A stretch of DNA of 64,000 bases from CAZLMG01 sp964560765. Lineage in GTDB: Bacteria; Bdellovibrionota_B; Oligoflexia; Oligoflexales; CAZLMG01. Shown piece after piece: positions 35,292 through 41,967 of this stretch (position 1 is its first letter; each line of letters begins with the position of its first letter). The stretch is taken from assembly GCA_964560765.1 (NCBI GenBank), contig CAZLMG010000015.1, positions 1 to 64,000 of the forward strand, given 5' to 3'. Both the position numbers and the translations under genes were made by a program. Under the pieces are notes generated by a model. It did not search any database, was not told where the DNA came from, and saw only the letters and a list, made by a program, of their open reading frames with translations.

Positions 35292-36182
35292 GTGACCGCT
35301 CAGTCCGCACAGATCACCATCCGACCCGTCATGGGGAATCGTCAGCGTTTAGACGGCGGCGCCATGTTTGGCAATGCGCCTCGCGCCCTCTGGGAGCGTT
35401 GGTCATCCCCTGACTCGCAGAATCGCATCGAGCTGGCCTGTCGCGCCATGTTGGTGCAGTGTGAGGGTCAAAACTTTCTCTGCGAAACTGGAATCGGAGC
35501 TTTTTTTCCGCCAAAGCTACGCGAGCGCTACGGGGTTGTCGAAGAAGAACATGTGCTGTTAGATTCGCTTGCCAAGCTGGGGCTCGGCGAAGACAATATC
35601 CATGCGGTCATCTTGTCGCACCTGCACTTCGATCATGCCGGCGGCCTATTGCCGCCCTATGTGGAGAGCGGGGGAGCACCGCAGCGTTTGCTTTTTCCCA
35701 AGGCCCATTATGTCGTCGGCGCTGAAGCCTGGGAGCGATCCATGCACCCGCACTCTCGCGACCGAGCGTCGTTTATTCCTGAGTTGGCACCGTTGCTGCA
35801 AGCATCAGGGCGCTTGGTGGTGGTGCCGGGCGACCAGGCACCATCGCAATTGCCCCGCGCGTTTTCCTTTCGCTACAGCCACGGCCACACGCCAGGACAT
35901 ATGCACACCATGGTCTCGGGTCAGGGGGGCAGCGTCATATTTGCCGGTGACTTGATTCCGGGTGCAGCTTGGGTGCACGCGCCGATCACTATGGGCTATG
36001 ATCGTTTTGCCGAGCAGGTGATTGATGAAAAGTTGGCGCTTTACGACTCTGTTATACCCAAGCAGACATGGATCTTTTACACGCATGACCCGCAGTATGC
36101 CATGAGCCGTGTGGAACGGACCGCCGATGGCAAGTATCAGGCCATCGATCTTCGAGACGATCAGCAAGTGCTGACTTTATAA
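35292..36182 (+). CDS. MBL-fold metallohydrolase
   Basis: A 296-residue protein with the zinc-binding SHLHFDHAGG at about residue 115 and later YSHGHTPGHMHTM, GDLIPGAAWVH and YTHDP motifs, characteristic of metallo-beta-lactamase-fold hydrolases. The substrate class (lactones, thioesters, nucleotides) is not identifiable, although the LDGGAMFGNAPR N-terminus recalls lactonase-like members. A GTG at 35292 was chosen; TTG 35241 also opens the frame. The stop TAA sits in a TTATAA palindrome shared with the convergent barrel gene. Confidence 0.85.
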   Translation: MTAQSAQITIRPVMGNRQRLDGGAMFGNAPRALWERWSSPDSQNRIELACRAMLVQCEGQNFLCETGIGAFFPPKLRERYGVVEEEHVLLDSLAKLGLGEDNIHAVILSHLHFDHAGGLLPPYVESGGAPQRLLFPKAHYVVGAEAWERSMHPHSRDRASFIPELAPLLQASGRLVVVPGDQAPSQLPRAFSFRYSHGHTPGHMHTMVSGQGGSVIFAGDLIPGAAWVHAPITMGYDRFAEQVIDEKLALYDSVIPKQTWIFYTHDPQYAMSRVERTADGKYQAIDLRDDQQVLTL

Positions 36183-37025
36183 AATCAGCATGATTCCGAG
36201 CGTGGCACCTGGTCCGCCCGCGGCGACGTAGCCCTCTGCCTCTTGTGCAAACTCTTCGGCAAATTGGTTTTCGTTTAGAACCTCAACATTCTGGTCGTAG
36301 CGAATATCGCCAGGGAACGACAATTGGTTACCACCAATCACGGCGTTGTAGCCAACCTCTAAAAACAGGCGCATGTGCCCGCCCAACTTGTAATAGGCGC
36401 CAGCTGCTGCGGCGAGCAACTGGGCTTGCGTTACCACGTAATCTTTCGCAACTCCCAGATCCTCGGTGGCGGTGCTGCCCTCGGGGAGGAACTTGGCCGT
36501 CAAGCTCACTTCGCCTTTGCTGCCCGCAGAGAAGATCAGAGAGCCGCCACCAAAGACGCCAATGCCTGATCCCAGATAAAAATCTAGATCAGCGCCACCG
36601 CCAAACTTGGGGCCGCTATTGTTCAGCCCGGCGCCGATATGCAAATTTAGCCATTCATTGAATAAGAAGTGCATGCTGAAGCCGTTGGCGTATCGCCCTT
36701 CCCAACCACCGCGAGCGGCGACGCCTATGCGAAACGAAGAAGATTCCTGCTCGGATGGCGCCGCAGGAGTCACCTCCATGCGGGTCGTCGCCGGAGGCTC
36801 CGGGATAGCGTCGTTTTCGCGAGGCTTGGTCGAGGGACTCAATTCGCCATCGCTGCTCCGGTCCCGCCGCTTCGATCGCGCGCGGGTGCTTGGGCGTTTT
36901 GGGCCGCTGTCCGGCGAGGTGGCACGCGGCGTCGCACGTTCACCCGAAGTTGGCTGGCGTTGGGCAAAGGCCAGTTCGGCCAGCATGAGGCAACTGATTC
37001 CCATCGAGAGCGTGCGAAGCTTCAC
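36177..37025 (-). CDS. exported outer-membrane barrel-like protein
   Basis: A 282-residue protein with a signal peptide ending near ELAFA, a long basic Arg/Ser/Pro linker (about 25-85), and then Gly-rich alternating strands such as FRIGVAARGGWEGRY, LHIGAGLNNSG and DFYLGSGIGVFGGGSL. The final GGPGATLGIMLIL fits an outer-membrane barrel. The arginine-rich linker is unusual for a barrel and may contact the peptidoglycan or LPS. The gene follows the papain-family protease by 11 bp on the same strand, so they are probably one transcript. The stop overlaps the MBL gene by 6 bp. Confidence 0.6.
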   Translation of the reverse strand: MKLRTLSMGISCLMLAELAFAQRQPTSGERATPRATSPDSGPKRPSTRARSKRRDRSSDGELSPSTKPRENDAIPEPPATTRMEVTPAAPSEQESSSFRIGVAARGGWEGRYANGFSMHFLFNEWLNLHIGAGLNNSGPKFGGGADLDFYLGSGIGVFGGGSLIFSAGSKGEVSLTAKFLPEGSTATEDLGVAKDYVVTQAQLLAAAAGAYYKLGGHMRLFLEVGYNAVIGGNQLSFPGDIRYDQNVEVLNENQFAEEFAQEAEGYVAAGGPGATLGIMLIL

Positions 37026-37036
37026 CGTAGCAACTC

Positions 37037-39061
37037 CTATTTTCCGGCAGCAAAGAGAACGTGAAACTGTTCAGGTGTCAAAAGAACATTGCACACATCC
37101 GCAAAGCTGCCACTGCAGAAAGACTTGTCCTTGAAATTGCCGATGGCCGTACCCTGAAAGAGAATGTCGGTATTTGATGGCTTGATCAAGAAGCGCGCGG
37201 GATTTGTCGTCACATCATCTTGCCGAAAGCGCACGTCGATTTTGGTGTTAAGCCCAGAGGGCTTACTAAGGTCGATGCCATATCCAGCAAAGCTGATGGA
37301 CTGCCAATCATAGGGGCCTTCACTGTCTTCTTGCAAAGCCCGCGCTCGGGTTAAGCCGATCACCAGCTCATTGCTATCTTTGAGGTAGTTGAAATGACAG
37401 ACGTTGACGTAGTCACCGGCGCACAAAGTCAGGGCGCGGGTTTCTTCCGAGATGGCTCCAACATCGATCGTTCCATAAGGTGGTTCTGTATAGCGCAGAA
37501 TTCCGCCGCTAACCTCCAGCACAAGCTCGTGTGTGAGCTGTGCGCCATCTTGCAGTAATCCCTGCAGCGTTAGCGTGGACGTATCCACTTTGTACATGAC
37601 GCGGTAATGGGCATCGTCAGAGCCGCGCAAATTTCCCATCTGCATGTCGCCCGCCGCAGCCAGTTGACCGCGAAAGAAAGTTGCCGTGCCGCGCCGCGCT
37701 CGGCCCTGCGTGAAGGACGTCCGATCTTGGGTGCGAGTCGCTGGGTCGGGCGGCAATAGGCCGTCTGGGGTGTCGAGAATGGCGGACTTTGCTTCCGCAA
37801 ATCTGTCCGCATCCAGAGTCACATCCAAAACCATGGGCATGCTACCGCTGTAGCGCCAGGCATTGAACCAAGCCAGGGTAATGCAGCTGTAGCCATTGGT
37901 TCCCCAACCGCGGCCCCAGCTATTTTTCACGATGAAACACATGCCGCCTTCGCCAGGAAACTCGGTCTCGCTGATTTTGCGGGCACCCACTGCCAAATAG
38001 GCATGCCCTCTCGCGTGGGATGACTCACCGGGAGTCCCGGCCTTGGCCAAGGTCACCATGCCGTCATTCACTTCCCAGTTGGTGCTCAGCTTTGTGCCGA
38101 GGATAACCGGCAAGTCTTGATCTTTCAGCATATCAAAAATGTTCTGGGCGGTGATCGGACCAAGCTGGTGCTGATAGACCCAAGCTGCGAAGTTCGTGAC
38201 CTTGGAAACTCCAGTTTCGCAGCCGCCTGGTTGCGGGATCTGCAAATCGTTATTGCCGCGCGTCGGGTTATAGGGACAATCCGACTCAAGCGGTATGTTA
38301 TAGGTAGATGGTGACCCTGGGGGGTAGCTCACGCCGTTGTGCAGGTAGCCATTGCTCTTGGCATAGCCGGTGCCGGCATTCGAGCCCCCGGCCAGGGGGT
38401 CACCGCCAGTTTCCCAGTAGTCGGGCCGGCTCATATAATAGAATCGCTGCTCGGAAAGATCGATGCCGGAAAGGCTATATTTTTTGATCAGTTTTGCTTC
38501 AAGTTGGCCGATACCGGCAAAGGCGGAGCAAGTGTTGCGTGCACCTTGCTGCTTGACGGTGATCTTGTCCGTGGACGACACCACAAACTGGTCAGACGTA
38601 TGCGTCCAGGTGACCGTATCATCGAGAAACGAAGTTCTTACGAGTTGAGTCTCAGTAGCGGGGACCAGCTCGCTTTCATCGACGAGGGAAAAGGCGCTTG
38701 GTTCGAAGCTGCGCTTGGCTCGCTGGTTGAGCAGAAGAAAACTTGCGGTCGCATCATCCGTCGATTGGGGAGTTGCTGCCGCTTCCCCGTCCAACATCGC
38801 CAAGCGTAAGCGGTTGGCGGCAGCTTCCCGCTCAATGCCCAGGTTCATCCCCGCGAGCAGCGCATCGACATCAAGTCCCGAGTCGTTCAGCGATGGGGCT
38901 AAATGCAGGGTGACATCGTCTCCCGGAATTTCTTTGTATTTGCCCAGGGAGGACTCATCCGAGATGTCGTTGATGGAGTCCAGGAATTCGTCCATGCCTT
39001 CGCAGTGGACTTGGGTTAGGGCCAATGCCAACAGGGCGAATCGATGACAGTTTCGATACAT
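37037..39061 (-). CDS. exported papain-family (C1) peptidase
   Basis: A 674-residue protein from ATG 39061 (the frame is open to 39148). A signal sequence (FALLALALTQVHC) may carry a lipobox Cys. The catalytic domain shows the oxyanion Gln and nucleophile Cys178 in QQGARNTCSAF, His353 in SSHARGHAYLAVG and Asn380 in FIVKNSWGRGWG. These are the C1A triad residues in the right order. A prodomain-like region (about 20-140) precedes the catalytic domain. The C-terminal 250 residues form an extra domain, with about 70 residues after the catalytic core rich in Asp/Thr. Likely a secreted or surface cysteine protease. The frame is followed closely by the barrel-like gene. Confidence 0.85.
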   Translation of the reverse strand: MYRNCHRFALLALALTQVHCEGMDEFLDSINDISDESSLGKYKEIPGDDVTLHLAPSLNDSGLDVDALLAGMNLGIEREAAANRLRLAMLDGEAAATPQSTDDATASFLLLNQRAKRSFEPSAFSLVDESELVPATETQLVRTSFLDDTVTWTHTSDQFVVSSTDKITVKQQGARNTCSAFAGIGQLEAKLIKKYSLSGIDLSEQRFYYMSRPDYWETGGDPLAGGSNAGTGYAKSNGYLHNGVSYPPGSPSTYNIPLESDCPYNPTRGNNDLQIPQPGGCETGVSKVTNFAAWVYQHQLGPITAQNIFDMLKDQDLPVILGTKLSTNWEVNDGMVTLAKAGTPGESSHARGHAYLAVGARKISETEFPGEGGMCFIVKNSWGRGWGTNGYSCITLAWFNAWRYSGSMPMVLDVTLDADRFAEAKSAILDTPDGLLPPDPATRTQDRTSFTQGRARRGTATFFRGQLAAAGDMQMGNLRGSDDAHYRVMYKVDTSTLTLQGLLQDGAQLTHELVLEVSGGILRYTEPPYGTIDVGAISEETRALTLCAGDYVNVCHFNYLKDSNELVIGLTRARALQEDSEGPYDWQSISFAGYGIDLSKPSGLNTKIDVRFRQDDVTTNPARFLIKPSNTDILFQGTAIGNFKDKSFCSGSFADVCNVLLTPEQFHVLFAAGK

Positions 39062-39140
39062 GCAAGACCTCAATGTCAGAATGAACTGGCTGTATTGTAT
39101 GGCATGGGGGCGCCGAGTTACCAGTTGGGAAATGCGAAGA

Positions 39141-39168
39141 AGCCCCACGATCCGAAGATCGAGGGGCT
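39141..39168 (-). terminator. hairpin terminator of the 59-residue peptide gene
   Basis: On the minus strand AGCCCC-T-CGATC-TTCG-GATCG-T-GGGGCT forms an 11 bp stem with one internal mismatch and a C(UUCG)G tetraloop, followed by TCTTCGC. It lies 21 bp after the stop of the small peptide gene and 80 bp before the papain-family gene, so it probably ends the small transcript. The T-tract is short. Confidence 0.55.
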
Positions 39169-39189
39169 AGCATGTCTCGCGACGGGGGT

Positions 39190-39369
39190 TTATCTGGGTC
39201 TCAGGGTGAGGGGCGTTGCCTCAACTTGATACTGTGCCAACGTCTGTGTGTTTGGTTCTTGTTGGTGCCCGGCAAAGTCTCTAGACGCGCTCTCCCAGCT
39301 GATGTCGACGGCGCCTAAGGCGAGACTGACGAATGCAGTAACATACCAAAATACATAACATAGCTTCAT
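39190..39369 (-). CDS. small exported peptide (59 residues)
   Basis: ATG 39369 is preceded by GGAGGAGGT, an excellent ribosome site, and opens a 59-residue frame ending in TAA at 39190. It starts with a signal peptide (KLCYVFWYVTAFVSLALGA), leaving a mature peptide of about 39 residues (VDISWESASRDFAGHQQEP onwards), hydrophilic with no Cys. It has its own candidate promoter upstream and a C(UUCG)G hairpin after it. It is too short to be a usual gene prediction, but the signals in front, inside and behind make it convincing. No family is recognised. It might be a secreted signal or an envelope stress peptide. Confidence 0.65.
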   Translation of the reverse strand: MKLCYVFWYVTAFVSLALGAVDISWESASRDFAGHQQEPNTQTLAQYQVEATPLTLRPR

Positions 39370-39440
39370 ACCTCCTCCGCTCAGCAGTGTTCAGATCGGT
39401 TTCCGTTATGATGCGATCGTCAAGATCGTTGGTGGAATGA

Positions 39441-39469
39441 TTTCTAATGACTTTTAATGAAATTGTAAA
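39441..39469 (-). promoter_or_regulatory. candidate promoter of the small peptide gene
   Basis: On the minus strand TTTACA (39469-39464) and TAGAAA (39446-39441) are separated by 17 bp and lie about 72 bp before the start at 39369. The stretch is AT-rich (39440-39515), unlike its surroundings. It is a sigma-70-like match with two deviations in the -10. Confidence 0.35.
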
Positions 39470-39522
39470 CATATTTAATATATTTTACTGAAATTGTTTA
39501 TTTTTAATTAAAATCCGTCTGC

Positions 39523-39546
39523 GGCAGGCAGGCAGGCAGGCAGGCA
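39523..39546. repeat. six tandem GGCA tetranucleotide units
   Basis: The sequence holds six exact copies of GGCA, followed by near-copies (GTAAGGCAGCCAGG). It sits between the AT-rich promoter of the small peptide and the decayed gene at 39623. Such a repeat can change length by slippage. Because the number of bases per unit is four, it would shift a frame if it were inside a gene. Confidence 0.9.
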
Positions 39547-39622
39547 GTAAGGCAGCCAGGCCGCGACGCACCGGGCGAGGCTCCCTTTGGCGGCGCGTCT
39601 GGGCTAACCTATGAAAAGCATT

Positions 39623-40053
39623 TTAATACCGAGCGCGTATGTTATCGAAGGCAAAGCCAAAGTTTGACGTCCGTTTGCTACCGACGACTTTGAAGGAGCG
39701 AATGTTTGCACCTGCCGAGCCGGTTGTTAGCTGCAACGTGACGAAGTCGCCGTTCTCTGTCCTTTCAAGACTGACTCCACGAACAGAGAGCATTTGAGCG
39801 GAGGCTGTCACTTTTGCGCCCAGTGCATCGTAGGCGATGATGGACCAGCTCTCCGCCAAGTCATGATCGACGACGTCGACGCAGATGAAGGAAGCCGGAA
39901 AGGGCAGGTTGAAGGTAACGTTCGGCGAACGACCGGATAGCCGCCCGTGCGGGAGCTGGTCGTGACACCAAAAGCTTGCAGATAGGTTGCCGGGCTCTGC
40001 TCGGGCTGGGCCAATTCAAAGTCGATGTACATTGATGATGTGTCGTTTGACAA
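39623..40053 (-). pseudogene. frameshifted gene fragment encoding a beta-rich FDNI-type domain
   Basis: The frame starting at TTG 40053 (or ATG 40032) reads MYIDFELAQPEQSPATYLQ and on to GGYPVV, then loses sense. A second minus-strand frame picks up with NVTFNLPFPASFICVDVVDH, SWSIIAYDALGAK and FGFAFDNIRARY to a stop at 39623. The two parts fit one domain if a single frameshift lies near 39915-39935. The pattern of alternating strands with a final 'GFAFDNI' is seen in C-terminal domains of secreted proteins. It lies 6 bp after the stop of the gene at 40060, in the same frame, so the two may be parts of one damaged gene. A sequencing error is the alternative. Confidence 0.5.
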
Positions 40054-40059
40054 ATGGAT

Positions 40060-40428
40060 TTATAGATTGACGATGTCTTCACCCTGAGTCAGGCAAAGCT
40101 CTTGCACGGACGACGCTTCAACAAATGGTGAATAGTAGAAGACAGTGAGCTGCATTTCATCGCTCGGTGGCAAGCCGCCCTGGATACAGCCGCCGACATT
40201 ATTTTCTTTTGGACAGGAGGTTCGCAGCAGCTTGCCGTTGTGTTTGGAGCAGTATTCTTCCGCGATTTTTTGTGTTTCGGGGAGCAGGATACCTTCGATA
40301 TTGCTCCACTCGGAACAGATGCGAGAGTCTTCTTTGACCTCTTCGCAGCTCAGGGTTGCACGATCCGAACTGGATTGATTTTCGCAAAACCCCAGGTCGT
40401 CACTACCTATTATAATTAGTAATGTCAT
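40060..40428 (-). CDS. small Cys-containing protein, possibly 5'-truncated
   Basis: A 122-residue frame. The protein has ICSEWSNIEGILLPETQK, CSKHNGKLLRTSCP, GGCIQGG and QLTVFYYSPFVEASSVQELC, a Cys-spaced pattern (C...CP.E..VGGC...YYSP...C) that I associate with small secreted lipoprotein-like proteins in deltaproteobacterial-type genomes. The N-terminus (MTLLIIIGSDDLG) is a poor signal peptide, and there is no ribosome site, so the 5' end may be lost or displaced. It stops with TAA directly before the frameshifted fragment, in the same frame. Confidence 0.45.
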   Translation of the reverse strand: MTLLIIIGSDDLGFCENQSSSDRATLSCEEVKEDSRICSEWSNIEGILLPETQKIAEEYCSKHNGKLLRTSCPKENNVGGCIQGGLPPSDEMQLTVFYYSPFVEASSVQELCLTQGEDIVNL

Positions 40429-40606
40429 CTGGTTGCGTCGTGCACGAGCAGATGTATGGCAGCAGAAGTTAACGCGTCATCGCTATCGCGCCAAGAGGAC
40501 TAGTGTTTCTGGCCAAAAGACGGCGCCTTAATAAACTCTGTAAACATCCGATACCTTTCTTGGATTCTGCCCGATCGTCGATATGCATTGAACGAGGAGG
40601 AGACGC

Positions 40607-41821
40607 TTGGCCGTCGTGTTAAAAGTTGCGAGTCACAAATCGCGCGACTGGAGCGTGACGCGATATCATGAATTGCGTACCGAGATCACGACTGCAATTC
40701 AGCAAATGCATGTATCGCATCCGGAAAAGGCCGTTCTTCGCCACATTCAAGATGCAGTAGATTCAAGAGCAGAAGCAGATAGTGACGAGATGCAGCTGGA
40801 GCGCTACATCTACGTGGTTGCGGCATTGGTTCACCATCGTCGATATGGTGGATTAAGCAAAAAGCAAGTTTCTGATCTCTATGAACTTGGCATCGCCATT
40901 TTGCAGTTACACGGCATTCAACCGACCAATCGTTCCTTGTCATTCTTGTACAGTAATCTTCACTTGGCCATTTCGCAGGTGTATGGCCGCGATGGGGAAC
41001 ATTGGGCGTCGGCCTGGTATCAGCACATGGCAGAACTGTCAGCAACGGAAGATGCTTCCAAGGGCTCCGGATTTCACGACTTGGCGTTTGCCTATCGAGC
41101 GTTGAGGCTTGGGCACATGCAAAAGGCTTTGCAGGCGTTTTCTATGGCGGAGGCTAGTGTCGGCTTGTCAGAGGATTCTCGCGCCCGTTGTCTGGTTGGA
41201 AAGGTAAAGGCATTGCGCTTATCGGGCGCGCCCCACGCAGCAGCAGATCTGGCGCGCTCCTTGCTGTCCTCTGCGCGGCTCACCCCAGACTTTGTCGCGG
41301 AATTGGAATGGGAGCAACTGAGCTGCCAGGCAACGCTTTCTGGCAGTCCCTCTGGACTGGTGATGGCGGCACGCAAAGGAAAATCACATTACGCTGGTGT
41401 CTACGTTTTGGAGGCGTTTCTCTGGGCATCGGCGTCAACCGAAGTTCGCCTGGTTGAAAAGCTGAACTCTATGCAGAATCTGCGCCGGATCAAGGCCCTC
41501 GACGCGCCGGCGCAGGGGCAACTGTATCGCAATGCCATCACTTTTGAGCAGGCATATGAGAGCAAAGTGCCTTATCACATTCGTCTGCTGCATGTTGGTG
41601 AAATCATCAATGAGATGGCGAGGCTGGCGAGCATCGATTACGAACTTCTGACGTGGCTTTGCGCTGCTCGCTTGCTGGCTCGTAATTCAACGCATCGGCT
41701 CGCATCTTTGGCTGTTGCCGAGTATGAAGCGCTGTCACTGCGACTTTCCAGTGGAAAAACTCACGATGTCTTGGGCATTGCTGACGATCTACTGGGCAAA
41801 GCCTGGTACCGAGCCTCATAG
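40607..41821 (+). CDS. alpha-helical, TPR-like cytoplasmic protein
   Basis: A 404-residue protein that begins at TTG 40607 after a strong GAGGAGGAG site. It is almost wholly helical, with Ala/Leu-rich repeats such as FHDLAFAYRALRLGHMQKAL and ARCLVGKVKALRLSGAPHAA that resemble degenerate TPR or SEL1 helices. No signal peptide, membrane helix or catalytic motif. The N-terminal 100 residues contain helical segments with YHELRTEITTAI and HIQDAVDSRAEADSDE. Function unknown; a scaffold or regulatory role is a guess. Confidence 0.65.
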   Translation: MAVVLKVASHKSRDWSVTRYHELRTEITTAIQQMHVSHPEKAVLRHIQDAVDSRAEADSDEMQLERYIYVVAALVHHRRYGGLSKKQVSDLYELGIAILQLHGIQPTNRSLSFLYSNLHLAISQVYGRDGEHWASAWYQHMAELSATEDASKGSGFHDLAFAYRALRLGHMQKALQAFSMAEASVGLSEDSRARCLVGKVKALRLSGAPHAAADLARSLLSSARLTPDFVAELEWEQLSCQATLSGSPSGLVMAARKGKSHYAGVYVLEAFLWASASTEVRLVEKLNSMQNLRRIKALDAPAQGQLYRNAITFEQAYESKVPYHIRLLHVGEIINEMARLASIDYELLTWLCAARLLARNSTHRLASLAVAEYEALSLRLSSGKTHDVLGIADDLLGKAWYRAS

Positions 41822-41967
41822 ACAATCTAGAGATCTCTCATCAAACAGTCGCAGCTTTTGAGCGAGTTCGGAAAAGGACTGATACCCGTCAGAAAGTCCT
41901 GGCTGGACGCCATTTTTGTTGCAGTTGCAGCCAGACGTCGTTCACGGACCTGAAACCGGAACACGCC

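Noticed and set aside
39281..39472. 63-codon Arg-rich minus-strand frame
   Set aside because: It overlaps the better supported 59-residue exported peptide in another frame, which has the ribosome site and signal peptide.
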